A DNA stretch of 62,991 bases from Psychrobacter phenylpyruvicus DSM 7000 = NBRC 102152 (GCF_000685805.1 NZ_JMKP01000018.1:1-62991); one strand, 5' to 3'; counted from the stretch's first letter, positions 8,731 to 17,804 are shown. A program made the numbers and translations. The notes: generated by a model from the sequence alone, not told the origin.

Positions 8731-9348
8731 TTAATTTTCAACAGTCACTGAGTAGGCTTTTCCACCGCTGTGTAGAGTCAAGCTGGTTTTGCCGTCCTGT
8801 TCGGTCAGCTCTCCTAGTTTGATCAAGTGCATCAGTACATTGCGGGAGATTAGCCCTTTCATACCAAAGCGCACTTCAATATAAGGTCTTTGCTCGCCTT
8901 GATACTCTCCCATCACTAGAGGGTGCTCGTCATCTAAAGGTACCACATCGCCGGTACTAGTGATAAATTCAATCAGCGGAGCGTCTGCTTGTTGCTTTTG
9001 TTCAATGAGATTGACTTCAGTAATCAAAAAAGGCGCATCTTCAACCTGAATACGGATTTTCTCCACAGGGGTTTTTAAGTAATATATCGGGTCTTGATCC
9101 GTGCCTTCTCGCCACAACACCGTCGCAAACAAATCCACTAGGGATTGACGGCTAATTTTGCTTCCTTCATGCCACCACTCGCCATTGGCTTTAATCACCA
9201 TGTCCATCTCACCCTGACGCTCAGGATGCCACTTCTCAAGCGGTGGAATCGAGCGCCCGCGACGGTCACTACTCTCTTGCTTTATAAACTCTGAAAGTGA
9301 GTCTAAACTGCTCGATACTGTGCCTGACTGTTGCTCTAAATACGACAT
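8731..9348 (-). CDS. DUF1285 family protein
   Basis: A 205-residue cytosolic protein of the DUF1285 family, found in many proteobacteria and without an established function. Family features visible are the region PPLEKWHPERQGEMDMVIKANGEWWHEGSKISR near residues 35-67, the following LVDLFATVLWRE, and the C-terminal half with EVRFGMKGLISRNVLMHLIKLGE. No signal peptide or membrane segment is present. It is the first gene of a probable two-gene unit with murI. Confidence 0.85.
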   Translation of the reverse strand: MSYLEQQSGTVSSSLDSLSEFIKQESSDRRGRSIPPLEKWHPERQGEMDMVIKANGEWWHEGSKISRQSLVDLFATVLWREGTDQDPIYYLKTPVEKIRIQVEDAPFLITEVNLIEQKQQADAPLIEFITSTGDVVPLDDEHPLVMGEYQGEQRPYIEVRFGMKGLISRNVLMHLIKLGELTEQDGKTSLTLHSGGKAYSVTVEN

Positions 9349-9701
9349 TGTTATTATATCCTTGTATTATTGCCAATGACATCACCTTTAATTTTAATAG
9401 TTAACTTCACTATTAAATATTAGGCAAGGTTACTTTACCACGGCTGAGTCACAAATCGTGTCGTCTTTGTCTAACTTTTATTTTATAATAGGTAACTAAC
9501 TGCAACCCTTTTTTTATGTTTCCGCCAGCCTAAATCATGAGAACCTGTTTTTAGGCCTGACTGTGGTCGCTTATTGGTACACAATTGGGTATATTTGACA
9601 GGTATTCTAATTAATGTTTGCTAGCGATTAAATTAATAGTGTCCACACCTACTATTATTATGTGGTGTGGGTATGATTTAGCCAGCTATAAGGAGTTTAA
9701 A
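9349..9701. other. Divergent promoter region between the DUF1285 and ETF-QO genes
   Basis: An AT-rich gap of 353 bases with no supported gene. A consensus -35 hexamer TTGACA lies at 9595-9600, but no good -10 is spaced from it, so I do not call a promoter. The ribosome-binding site AAGGAG at 9690-9695 sets the start of the following gene. Confidence 0.55.
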
Positions 9702-11369
9702 ATGCAAGATGAACAAATAGAACGTGAGTCGATGGATTTTGATGTTGTTATTGTTGGGGGTGGTCCCTCTGGCCTTTCAGCAGCCATCCGTCTCCGTCAA
9801 CTCGCCCTACAAGCTGGCCTAGATGAGTTTATGGTCTGTGTTGTAGAAAAAGGCTCTGAGTTTGGTGCTCACACCTTATCTGGTGCGGTTATCGAACCTC
9901 GTGCTTTAGACGAGCTGATTCCTGACTGGAAAGAAAAAGGCGCCCCTTTAAATGTGCCAGTAACTGAAGACCGCGTATTTTATTTAAACTCAGCGACCCG
10001 CTCTATTCGTACCCCTGATTCGCTTATCCCTGCGCCTATGCACAACCATGGCAACTATATCGTATCCCTAGGTAACGTTGTACGTTGGTTGGCTGAGCAA
10101 GCTGAAGAGCTTGAAGTGATGATGTTCCCAGGCTTCCCTGCCTCGGAAATTCTGTACAACGATGACGGTTCAGTCCGCGGTGTATTGACTGGCGATATGG
10201 GTGTGGCTGCCGATGGATCACAAAAACCAAGCTACGAGCCAGGCTACGAGCTAAATGCTAAATACACCATCTTTGCTGAAGGTTGCCGTGGTCACTTAGG
10301 TAAACGTCTAATTAGCCGCTTTGCATTAGATAAAGACAGCGATCCACAACACTACGGTATCGGTATCAAAGAGCTTTGGGAAATTGACCCAAGCAAGCAT
10401 GAGCCAGGTGTGGTTATGCACGGTCTAGGCTGGCCATTAACCGAAACTGGATCTAGCGGTGGTTGGTGGTTATACCACGACGAAAACAACCAAGTGAGCT
10501 TCGGTTTAGTGATTGACTTGTCTTATCACAACCCATATATGTCTCCTTTTGATGAGATGCAGCGTCTAAAAACACACCCAGTTATCAAGCAAGTACTAGA
10601 AGGCGGTAAACGTCTGTCTTATGGTGCTCGTGCGTTAACTAAAGGTGGCTTGAACTCACTACCTAAGTTAACCTTCCCAGGTGGGGTATTGGTAGGTGAT
10701 GATGCCGGCTTCCTAAACCCAGCTAAGATTAAAGGTACCCATACTTCAATGAAGTCAGGTATGTTGGCTGCTGAAGCTATCTTTGCGGCGCTACAGTCAG
10801 GTCGTCAGCATGATGAAGTGGAAAGCTACACTCAGATGTTCAAAGACTCTTGGTTGTATGAAGACAACCACTCAGCGCGTAACTTTGCGCCAGCTATGCA
10901 CCGTATGGGTCTATTCATGGGCGGCGCCTTTACCTTTATCGAGCACAACTTACTTAAAGGTAAGATGCCACTGACTATCCGTGACACCACCCCTGACTAC
11001 GATAATCTAGATAAGGCCAGCACCTCTTATAAGCCAGATTATCCAAAGCCAGATGGTAAGCTGACATTTGATAAGCTGTCTTCAGTGTTTATCTCCAACA
11101 CCAACCATGCTGAAGATCAGCCAAGCCACTTGAAGCTTACAGACCCAACCGTTCCTGTGACTGTGAACCTTCCTATTTATGCAGAGCCTGCACAGCGTTA
11201 TTGCCCAGCTGGCGTGTATGAAATTGTGAAAGACGCAGAAGGCGCTAAGTTCGTTATCAACGCGCAAAACTGTGTGCACTGTAAGACCTGTGATATCAAA
11301 GACCCTTCACAGAACATCACTTGGGTAACACCAGAAGGTGGCGGTGGTCCAAACTACCCTAACATGTAA
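9702..11369 (+). CDS. Electron transfer flavoprotein-ubiquinone oxidoreductase
   Basis: A 555-residue ETF-QO. It passes electrons from ETF, reduced by acyl-CoA and other dehydrogenases, to ubiquinone at the inner membrane. The FAD motif FDVVIVGGGPSGLSAAIRL is at about residues 12-30, GAHTLSGAVIEPRAL follows, and the C-terminal iron-sulfur domain has CPAGVYE and NCVHCKTCDIKDPSQNI, the four Cys for the 4Fe-4S cluster. The end GGGGPNYPNM is typical. The reading frame is open upstream to a TTG at 9618, but the ATG at 9702, six bases after AAGGAG, is clearly the start and gives the usual family length. The etfAB genes are not in the window. Confidence 0.96.
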   Translation: MQDEQIERESMDFDVVIVGGGPSGLSAAIRLRQLALQAGLDEFMVCVVEKGSEFGAHTLSGAVIEPRALDELIPDWKEKGAPLNVPVTEDRVFYLNSATRSIRTPDSLIPAPMHNHGNYIVSLGNVVRWLAEQAEELEVMMFPGFPASEILYNDDGSVRGVLTGDMGVAADGSQKPSYEPGYELNAKYTIFAEGCRGHLGKRLISRFALDKDSDPQHYGIGIKELWEIDPSKHEPGVVMHGLGWPLTETGSSGGWWLYHDENNQVSFGLVIDLSYHNPYMSPFDEMQRLKTHPVIKQVLEGGKRLSYGARALTKGGLNSLPKLTFPGGVLVGDDAGFLNPAKIKGTHTSMKSGMLAAEAIFAALQSGRQHDEVESYTQMFKDSWLYEDNHSARNFAPAMHRMGLFMGGAFTFIEHNLLKGKMPLTIRDTTPDYDNLDKASTSYKPDYPKPDGKLTFDKLSSVFISNTNHAEDQPSHLKLTDPTVPVTVNLPIYAEPAQRYCPAGVYEIVKDAEGAKFVINAQNCVHCKTCDIKDPSQNITWVTPEGGGGPNYPNM

Positions 11370-11395
11370 TCTCATAAGTTATTGATATTAAAATA

Positions 11396-11422
11396 AAAAC
11401 CCAGTCATTTGACTGGGTTTTT
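11396..11422. terminator. Bidirectional intrinsic terminator
   Basis: AAAACCCAGTC pairs with GACTGGGTTTT over a 4-base loop, followed by TTTATT. It serves the convergent ETF-QO and symporter genes. Confidence 0.9.
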
Positions 11423-11453
11423 TATTATCTAAAAGATTAATATTTAACCATAA

Positions 11454-12962
11454 CTAATCTTTCCAAGCATCTCGGTTGGCTTCATTTTTTAATTTTATAA
11501 ATTTATCGGGATCAAAGGTGATTTGCTCTGGCGATTTCCCCTCTTTCACCTGACGCTCATAGTCACGCAATAAACGCAGCGCCACAGGCGTTAACAGCAC
11601 GATGGCTGCTAAGTTGGTCAGGGCCATTAAGCCCATAGATAAGTCAGCGAAGTTCCAAATGGAGGGCAAGCTAGCAACTGAACCAATAAATACCATGCCT
11701 AATACCAAAAAACGGAAAATCATAATGGCAGACTTGGCACTTTTTTCACCCGAGATAAACTCTAAGTTTGACTCTCCATAGCTGTAGTTGGCAATGATTG
11801 AAGTGAATGCGAAAAAGAAGATGGCCACTGCAATAAAGTAAATACCTAAATTACCCACATACTGAGATAAGGCCAACTGGGTCAACTGAATCCCTTCTTG
11901 CTCCACGTTAGGATCGCTAACTACCCCTGATAAAATAATAATAGACGCGGTCGCAGTACAAATTACTAGCGTATCAATAAATACCCCCAGCATTTGCATA
12001 AAGCCTTGTACCGCAGGGTGGTCAGGGTGACTTTTGGCAGTCGCCGCTGCGTTAGGAGCAGAACCCATACCCGCCTCGTTCGAGAACAGACCGCGTTTGA
12101 TACCATTAATCATCGCCTGAGCAATACCATAACCAAGGACCCCGCCCGCGGCTTGTTCTAAACCAAAGGCAGATTTTACAATCAACGCAATGGCTGCCGG
12201 GAACTCAGAGAGATTAGTAACAATAATAAATAACGCTAGTAATACGTATAAAATGGCCATTACTGGAACCACTTTACCCGCCACTCGAGCCACAGAGCGT
12301 AGACCCCCGAACACCACAGGCGCTACTAACAGCACTAAGACTAAACCGGTTAACCAAGTTGGGGCCCCAAAAGCTTGATTTGTCGCTTGAGCGATGGTGT
12401 TGGCTTGTACCCCATTGAAGGCTAGACCAAAGGCAACCAAGAGACACAGCGAGAAAAATATCGCCATCCAGCGCAGGCCTAAGCCTTTTTCGATATAGTA
12501 AGCGGGGCCACCACGATAGACGTTATCAGTATGAGGCACTTTATAGGCCTGAGCCAAAGTTGACTCAATAAAGCTGGTCGACATCCCTAAGAGTGCGGTA
12601 ATCCACATCCAAAATACCGCACCGGGACCGCCGATATATACTGCGATAGCTACCCCAGCTAAGTTACCGGTACCGACACGGGCGGCAAGCGAAGTCATTA
12701 AGGCTTCAAAAGAGCTAATACCCCCCTCTTTGCGACCCTGCCCTGAGCTACGTAAAAGATTCCACATGTGACCAAATTGACGGAACTGCACAAAACGGGT
12801 GGCAATCGTAAAGAAGATACCGGCCCCGATTAGGACAAAAACCAATAGACCATACCAGGGATTATCCATGATTAACCAGGAGTCATTGCCCCAGACAATA
12901 CCATTTCCCCAGTCTACAAACGCATTAAAACCTTCAATGAAGGCATTCGACGATTCCGCCAT
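11454..12962 (-). CDS. Alanine/glycine:cation symporter family protein (AGCS)
   Basis: A 502-residue inner-membrane transporter that couples sodium (or proton) entry to uptake of alanine or glycine. The family signature is clear: AARVGTGNLAGVAIAVYIGGPGAVFW in the first third, FIESTLAQAY after it, and the GIKRGLFSNEAGMGSAPNAAATA block in the middle. I see about ten hydrophobic segments. The C-terminal 40 residues are charged and cytosolic. The gene is monocistronic, read towards a shared terminator at 11396-11422, with a 600-base intergenic region upstream. Substrate specificity cannot be read from the sequence. Confidence 0.94.
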   Translation of the reverse strand: MAESSNAFIEGFNAFVDWGNGIVWGNDSWLIMDNPWYGLLVFVLIGAGIFFTIATRFVQFRQFGHMWNLLRSSGQGRKEGGISSFEALMTSLAARVGTGNLAGVAIAVYIGGPGAVFWMWITALLGMSTSFIESTLAQAYKVPHTDNVYRGGPAYYIEKGLGLRWMAIFFSLCLLVAFGLAFNGVQANTIAQATNQAFGAPTWLTGLVLVLLVAPVVFGGLRSVARVAGKVVPVMAILYVLLALFIIVTNLSEFPAAIALIVKSAFGLEQAAGGVLGYGIAQAMINGIKRGLFSNEAGMGSAPNAAATAKSHPDHPAVQGFMQMLGVFIDTLVICTATASIIILSGVVSDPNVEQEGIQLTQLALSQYVGNLGIYFIAVAIFFFAFTSIIANYSYGESNLEFISGEKSAKSAIMIFRFLVLGMVFIGSVASLPSIWNFADLSMGLMALTNLAAIVLLTPVALRLLRDYERQVKEGKSPEQITFDPDKFIKLKNEANRDAWKD

Positions 12963-13572
12963 AGCAATTCTCCTTGACCCTAAACCAGCTTTAGATCTCC
13001 AGGCCTCTGACTTTTGCTTAACTTCTAATCTATGCTAAAAGCTAAGCAAAATCCCAGTACCAAGCCTCAGTAGATAAGTATCGGATTTAGAGCCATTAAG
13101 TGAACTTAAATTGAATAGATAAATAAGGGAAGACGTCATTTGCCTCTTTTGAAGCATACAAAAGAGTTGGTCATAACGCCGCCCTTCCTAGATAATCCGC
13201 TAATAACTGCACAGCCATTGGGCCATTTATGCAGACAAGCCGGTCATTCTAAAAAAATGTCGAGTCGAGCACAACAACTAGGATAAAAATTAAGTCAAAA
13301 ATTAAGTAACTAAGCCTAACCTTTGATATTTATTTGCATGATATTTAAATAAAGCCCATTTAATCAATAAATGATTTTTATGAAAATAGTTAATTGCTAT
13401 CCGTTAATTACAGCTGTAAACTAAAAACCTATGCAGTAACCATATCGATACAATCAGGGTTACTTTAAAAGGGTTGTTGACACAATCTTTACATTCCACT
13501 TAGTGACTGCAGGAAGCAGTCTTCCCTTAAGGGGATACCCTTCCCCTTTCATTGACAAAAGGAGTTTGTCTT
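12963..13572. other. Divergent regulatory region between two sodium-symporter units
   Basis: About 610 bases without a supported gene. The left part contains the promoter area of the AGCS gene. The right part is AT-rich and carries a TTGACA hexamer at 13477-13482 with no convincing -10, then two consecutive hairpins just before the ribosome-binding site of the next gene. Confidence 0.55.
13505..13548 (+). promoter_or_regulatory. Two tandem hairpins in the leader of the symporter operon
   Basis: The first hairpin pairs GACTGC with GCAGTC (13505-13521, loop AGGAA). The second pairs AAGGGGA with TCCCCTT (13529-13548). Both end about nine bases before the ribosome-binding site AAAAGGAG at 13557-13564, a position where structure could control translation. 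No known riboswitch is recognised. Confidence 0.4.
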
Positions 13573-13833
13573 ATGAATCCCTCGCAAGATTCGTCAGGCT
13601 ATTGGAAAGCCAATGTCCGTTTGATTCTTATCTGTCTTTTCATCTGGGCTTTTTGCTCGTATGGCTGTGGTATTTTATTCCGCCCTTTATTGGCTGGCAT
13701 AAAGTTTGGTGGCGCTGACCTTGGCTTTTGGTTTGCCCAACAAGGCTCGATTATCACCTTTATTATTCTCATCTTCTTCTACGCTTGGCGTATGAATAAG
13801 CTGGATAAACAATACGGCTTAGATGAGGAGTAA
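13573..13833 (+). CDS. DUF4212 small subunit of a sodium:solute symporter
   Basis: An 86-residue membrane protein of the DUF4212 family, which pairs with a large SSS-family symporter encoded directly downstream. Two transmembrane helices are visible (about residues 15-37 and 51-70), with the family pattern YWKANVRLI near the start and WFAQQGSIITFIILIFFYAWRMNKLD near the end. The ATG at 13573 is chosen because AAAAGGAG lies eight bases upstream; an earlier in-frame start would put the ribosome-binding site inside the gene. The stop is three bases from the next start, so the two are translationally coupled. Its role is presumed to be assembly or stability of the transporter. Confidence 0.9.
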   Translation: MNPSQDSSGYWKANVRLILICLFIWAFCSYGCGILFRPLLAGIKFGGADLGFWFAQQGSIITFIILIFFYAWRMNKLDKQYGLDEE

Positions 13834-13836
13834 GTT

Positions 13837-15705
13837 ATGAGTCAATTTACCATTAATATTTTATTTGTCGGTGCATCCTTCCTACTCTACTTCGGTATTG
13901 CTATTTGGGCACGAGCGGGTTCCACCAAAGAGTTCTACGTAGCTGGGGGCGGAGTTCACCCTGTATTAAATGGCATGGCAACCGGTGCTGACTGGATGAG
14001 TGCCGCCTCTTTTATCTCTATGGCAGGCTTGTTGGCTGCTGGCGGTTACGGAGCTTCCACCTATCTGATGGGCTGGACTGGCGGTTATGTCCTCTTGGCC
14101 ATGCTTTTAGCGCCGTATTTACGTAAATTCGGTAAATACACAGTGCCTGACTTTATTGGTGATCGCTTCTATTCTAAGACCGCAGCTTTGGTCGCTGTGG
14201 CCTGTTTAATTATTGCCTCTACCACTTATGTTATCGGGCAGATGACAGGGGCTGGCGTAGCTTTCTCGCGCTTTTTAGAGGTCGAAAACACCACGGGACT
14301 AATAATTGCAGCCTTTGTGGTCTTCTTCTATGCGGTATTAGGGGGTATGAAAGGTATTACCTATACTCAGGTTGCCCAATATGTGGTATTAATCATTGCT
14401 TATACCATTCCTGCGGTCTTCATCTCTCTTGAATTAACCGGCAACCCTATTCCCGCATTAGGTATGTTCTCAACCCACACAGAATCGGGTATCCCCTTAC
14501 TTACTAAGCTTGATCAAGTGGTTACCGACCTTGGTTTTACCGCTTATACCGCAGATGTGCCTAACAAGTTAAATATGGTTCTATTTACTTTATCTTTAAT
14601 GATTGGTACCGCCGGTCTTCCCCACGTCATCATTCGCTTCTTTACCGTTCCCAAAGTAGCCGATGCGCGTTGGTCTGCAGGCTGGGCATTGGTATTTATC
14701 GCCCTGCTATATTTTACCGCACCTGCAGTGGGCGCTATGGCACGCTTAAACCTTATGGATACTGTTTATCCTCAAGGTGTTGAAGCGCCTGCGCTACGTT
14801 ATGAAGAGCGTCCAAGCTGGATGCAAACTTGGGAAGACACCGGCCTGATTCAATACAATGATCTAAACGGTGATGGTCGTATTCAAATGTATAGTGATAG
14901 TGGCTTAGGAGCAGCGCAAGCCGCTTTAGTCGCCGCACAAAATGAGGGTGGCGATGTTACGGCTGCCACAGCTGCCGTTGAAGAAGCAAAAGTTGCGCAT
15001 GCAGCAGAGCTTGAAGGCAAGTTTACTAATGCGGGCTGGGCAGGTAATGAGCTGGATGTGAATAATGACATCATGGTACTCGCCAATCCTGAGATTGCCA
15101 ATTTGCCACCTTGGGTCATCGGCTTAATTGCAGCAGGCGGCTTGGCCGCGGCTTTATCTACTGCCGCAGGTCTACTATTGGCGATATCCTCCGCCATTAG
15201 CCATGACTTAGTCAAACGTAACTTCAATCCTGATATTAGCGATAAAGGTGAGCTGATGGTGGCGCGTATCTCAATGGCGGTTGCTATTGTCGTCGCGACC
15301 TATCTTGGCATTAATCCGCCAGGTTTTGCGGCGCAAGTGGTAGCACTAGCCTTTGGTATCGCCGGTGCTTCGTTATTCCCTGCATTAATGATGGGTATCT
15401 TCTCAAAACGCATCAACAACTATGGCGCCATCGCCGGTATGTTAGCCGGTCTAATCACTACTTTGGTCTATATCTTCGTCTACAAAGGTTGGTTCTTTAT
15501 TCCAGATACTGCCAACTTCCCTGATACAGCTGAATACTGGTTATTTGGCATCTCGCCCATGTCATTTGGTGCTATTGGTGCTCTAATTAACTTTATCGTG
15601 GCCTTCTTAGTATCTTCAATGACTCAAGCGCCTCCGGTACATATTCAGCAGTTGGTTGAAAGTGTTCGCTCACCTCGGGGTGCTGGGTCGGCTATTGATC
15701 ATTGA
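13837..15705 (+). CDS. Sodium:solute symporter, acetate-permease-like (SSS family)
   Basis: A 622-residue inner-membrane symporter related to ActP, of the subgroup that works with a DUF4212 partner. Key blocks are EFYVAGGGVHPVLNGMATGADWMSAASFIS (33-62), VPDFIGDRFYSKTAALVAV (103-121), YAVLGGMKGITYTQVAQY and GTAGLPHVIIRFFTVP. The family is linked to uptake of acetate and other short carboxylates; the exact substrate is not readable. Between membrane segments, residues 330-425 form a long soluble insert with a calcium-loop-like DLNGDGRIQ (342-350) and an Ala-rich helix (357-395). The operon ends with hairpins at 15744-15817. Confidence 0.92.
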   Translation: MSQFTINILFVGASFLLYFGIAIWARAGSTKEFYVAGGGVHPVLNGMATGADWMSAASFISMAGLLAAGGYGASTYLMGWTGGYVLLAMLLAPYLRKFGKYTVPDFIGDRFYSKTAALVAVACLIIASTTYVIGQMTGAGVAFSRFLEVENTTGLIIAAFVVFFYAVLGGMKGITYTQVAQYVVLIIAYTIPAVFISLELTGNPIPALGMFSTHTESGIPLLTKLDQVVTDLGFTAYTADVPNKLNMVLFTLSLMIGTAGLPHVIIRFFTVPKVADARWSAGWALVFIALLYFTAPAVGAMARLNLMDTVYPQGVEAPALRYEERPSWMQTWEDTGLIQYNDLNGDGRIQMYSDSGLGAAQAALVAAQNEGGDVTAATAAVEEAKVAHAAELEGKFTNAGWAGNELDVNNDIMVLANPEIANLPPWVIGLIAAGGLAAALSTAAGLLLAISSAISHDLVKRNFNPDISDKGELMVARISMAVAIVVATYLGINPPGFAAQVVALAFGIAGASLFPALMMGIFSKRINNYGAIAGMLAGLITTLVYIFVYKGWFFIPDTANFPDTAEYWLFGISPMSFGAIGALINFIVAFLVSSMTQAPPVHIQQLVESVRSPRGAGSAIDH

Positions 15706-15743
15706 TATGCAAACAACACAGTCTATTTGTTTTAACCACAAAG

Positions 15744-15817
15744 TAACTCAGTGGCCCGCTCACTGAGTTAACCAAAAAAAAGATGAATAGGCCACATAAG
15801 CGGCTTATTCATCTTTT
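15744..15817 (+). terminator. Double-hairpin terminator after the symporter operon
   Basis: A first perfect 10-bp hairpin TAACTCAGTG / CACTGAGTTA (15744-15770) is followed by a second with a 12-bp stem AAAAGATGAATA / TATTCATCTTTT (15778-15817). The second ends in a T-run on the plus strand and begins with an A-run, so it is the likely terminator. Confidence 0.75.
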
Positions 15818-15867
15818 ATTTATTAACACTAGCCATTTTTTAACTCACTAACCTCGGACTCCTGCCC

Positions 15868-16398
15868 ATGATTTATGAATTTATTGCCACAATAACTGCA
15901 GGCTTTGGTATGGCTGGTATCGCCATGATTATCCGCCATCTCACTAAGTTTGCTGGTATCCCCACTCCAAAATGGCTGATTCCCATTTTTGCAGCAATAG
16001 GCATGTTAGGCTTTCAAATTCATCAAGAATACAATTGGCAACAGCAGCAGATAGATAGGCTACCCGAACAAGTAAAAGTGATAAAAACGGTTGAAGGCCA
16101 AGTGTGGTATCGCCCTTGGAGCTACCTAAAACCACAAGTGATTCGCTTTATGGCAGTTGAGGTAGGCCAGCCGCTTGGTTCTGATATTAACCCGACCACA
16201 CAGGACATCAGACACAGTAATATCTACTTGTTTGAAAGACGTATGAGTACCAAAATCATTCCGCAGCTAGTGAACTGTCAACAACCTGCCATCACCAGCT
16301 TAACCACCAAAGCCCCTTTATCTGCCGCTACTTTTAAGCAGCTGCAATGGCAGCCACTAACCGCTGATGATGAGATTTTGCAAGTGGTTTGTCAGTAA
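15868..16398 (+). CDS. Membrane-anchored hypothetical protein
   Basis: A 176-residue protein of no family I can name. Two hydrophobic segments at the N-terminus (about residues 5-24 and 38-52) probably anchor it in the inner membrane. The remaining 120 residues form a soluble domain with VEGQVWYRPWSYLKPQVIRFMAVEV and paired cysteines at 137 and 175 (NCQQP and VVCQ), which could form a disulfide if periplasmic. It is preceded by a terminator and convergent with comEA, so it is probably a single-gene unit. Codon use looks like that of the neighbours. Function unknown. Confidence 0.75.
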   Translation: MIYEFIATITAGFGMAGIAMIIRHLTKFAGIPTPKWLIPIFAAIGMLGFQIHQEYNWQQQQIDRLPEQVKVIKTVEGQVWYRPWSYLKPQVIRFMAVEVGQPLGSDINPTTQDIRHSNIYLFERRMSTKIIPQLVNCQQPAITSLTTKAPLSAATFKQLQWQPLTADDEILQVVCQ

Positions 16399-16429
16399 TC
16401 TGCTATTGGTCTTTGGCTTAACTTATGGG

Positions 16430-16783
16430 CTACTCCACACTCATTCGAGCTCTATTTTTGGCAACGGTTTTGGCACCGATGCCCTTCACTTTTGCCAACT
16501 CATCAACAGAAGCAAATGGCCCAAAAGCCTCTCTATATAACATGATCTGCTGCGCCTTACTGCTGCCGATACCGGTTAACTGTGTTAATTCCCCCTCATC
16601 TGCAGTATTTAAATTAATGACCACACTTTGCTTAGCCAGTTGTTTATTCTGCTGCTGAGTGATCAGATACGCATAAGCTTGATTGGCATCGGCAAAGCAT
16701 TGCTGCGCCCAAGCATTTGCGCTTAGGCCCAACTGCAGCATCAATAATATCCCGAGAACTACTGTTCTGCTGGGCTTATTCAT
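16430..16783 (-). CDS. comEA: ComEA-family helix-hairpin-helix DNA-binding protein
   Basis: A 117-residue secreted DNA-binding protein. Residues 1-24 form a signal peptide (Leu-rich, ending in ANAWA). The C-terminal part contains the ComEA double helix-hairpin-helix, with VVINLNTADEGELTQLTGIGSSKAQQIMLYRE followed by FASVDELAKVKGIGAKTVAKNR. ComEA binds double-stranded DNA in the periplasm and ratchets it inward during natural transformation. The start at 16783 overlaps the end of mazG by eight bases (ATGAATAA), so the two are translationally coupled. A longer frame up to 16810 would not give a better signal peptide. Confidence 0.88.
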   Translation of the reverse strand: MNKPSRTVVLGILLMLQLGLSANAWAQQCFADANQAYAYLITQQQNKQLAKQSVVINLNTADEGELTQLTGIGSSKAQQIMLYREAFGPFASVDELAKVKGIGAKTVAKNRARMSVE

Positions 16784-17687
16784 GCTGTTTGGCCAGCTCC
16801 CACAACGCATCCATTTCCTCTAGGCTACTTTGTTGAGCCGTTTTACCTTGTTTGGCTAACTCCGCTTCTATGAAACCAAAACGTGAGCGGAACTTATGCA
16901 CACAGGTTAAGGTAGCCGCCTCGGCATCTAAGTTCAGCTTGCGTGCCACATTCACTAAGCCAAAGATGCAATCGCCAAGCTCTTTTTCCAGCTCCTGTTT
17001 CTGAGTGGCATCTACCTGCTCGCCAGCTTGCGGTAAGATCTGCTTTAATTCGGCGATTTCCTCCTCTAGCTTCTCTATTGCTCCGGCCACTCCTTCCCAA
17101 TCAAAGCCCAGCTTACTGGCGGCTTGTTGTAAGCTTTGCGCTTGCATCAATGCGCTACCGGCTTTCACAGCATCTAAGCTGCGTTTGGGCTTACCCCGGC
17201 GTTCACGCTCTGCTTTCTCTAAAGCTTTAATCTCATCCCAGCGCTTTTTTACTGCAGCTTCATCAGGCAGCTTATCGGCTTCAAACACATGTGGATGACG
17301 ACGAATCAGCTTACTTTGTAAAGTATAAATCACCTCACCGAGGTCGAACTGCTGCTGCTCGGCATAGATTTGGCAATGGAAAACTACTTGTAGTAGTACG
17401 TCACCAAGCTCGCCTTTAATGTCCTCAATATCACCTTCCTGAATCGCTTCAGCGAGTTCGTACGCCTCCTCTATCGCATAAGGAATCAAGCTGTGATTGG
17501 TCTGCTTAATATCCCAAGGACAGTCAGCGCGCAATCTAGCCATCAAGGCCAATAAGTCACTCATTTCCGAGGTTGGCTCTGGAGTTCCGGTTACTGGGGT
17601 TGGTGCAATAATTGAGGTAGCATTTGATGCAGTGATTGGTGTGGCATTTGGTGCATTGTTTGATGCAGCGCTTGATGAATGTGACAT
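16776..17687 (-). CDS. mazG: Nucleoside triphosphate pyrophosphohydrolase MazG
   Basis: A 303-residue MazG that hydrolyses NTPs and dNTPs to monophosphates and clears damaged nucleotides. The domain starts at about residue 45 with LMARLRADCPWDIKQTNHSLIPYAIEEAYELAEAI; the metal-binding EEAYE helix and the EXXE pattern IKGELGDVLLQVVFH are complete. The second MazG repeat has EELEKELGDCIFGLVNVARKL. The first ~40 residues are a low-complexity Ala/Thr/Pro/Ser tail not found in E. coli MazG. The reading frame opens further upstream, but the ATG at 17687 is preferred: the earlier starts overlap the promoter area of the divergent ugd gene. The gene is followed by comEA. Confidence 0.93.
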   Translation of the reverse strand: MSHSSSAASNNAPNATPITASNATSIIAPTPVTGTPEPTSEMSDLLALMARLRADCPWDIKQTNHSLIPYAIEEAYELAEAIQEGDIEDIKGELGDVLLQVVFHCQIYAEQQQFDLGEVIYTLQSKLIRRHPHVFEADKLPDEAAVKKRWDEIKALEKAERERRGKPKRSLDAVKAGSALMQAQSLQQAASKLGFDWEGVAGAIEKLEEEIAELKQILPQAGEQVDATQKQELEKELGDCIFGLVNVARKLNLDAEAATLTCVHKFRSRFGFIEAELAKQGKTAQQSSLEEMDALWELAKQHE

Positions 17688-17775
17688 GGCCCTATTACCT
17701 TTATCAAAAAAATTACTGTGCATGGCTAAGTAGCCGCTGCTTTGAGAGTGATACCTGAAGTGTATCATTTTACAA

Positions 17776-17804
17776 TTGTAATTATGGCTTCATCAGAATA
17801 TAGT
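17776..17804 (+). promoter_or_regulatory. Sigma-70 promoter of ugd
   Basis: TTGTAA (17776-17781) and TATAGT (17799-17804) are separated by 17 bases, giving four and five matches to consensus. Transcription would start near 17811, about 48 bases before the ugd ATG at 17859. The position excludes the upstream start codons at 17742 and 17784. Confidence 0.6.

Noticed and set aside
9618..9701. Upstream start for the ETF-QO gene (TTG at 9618)
   Set aside because: The AAGGAG site at 9690-9695 and the family length both point to the ATG at 9702.
14883..15227. Open frame antisense to the sodium symporter
   Set aside because: Fully inside the symporter gene, low complexity (Ala/Ser), no signals of its own.
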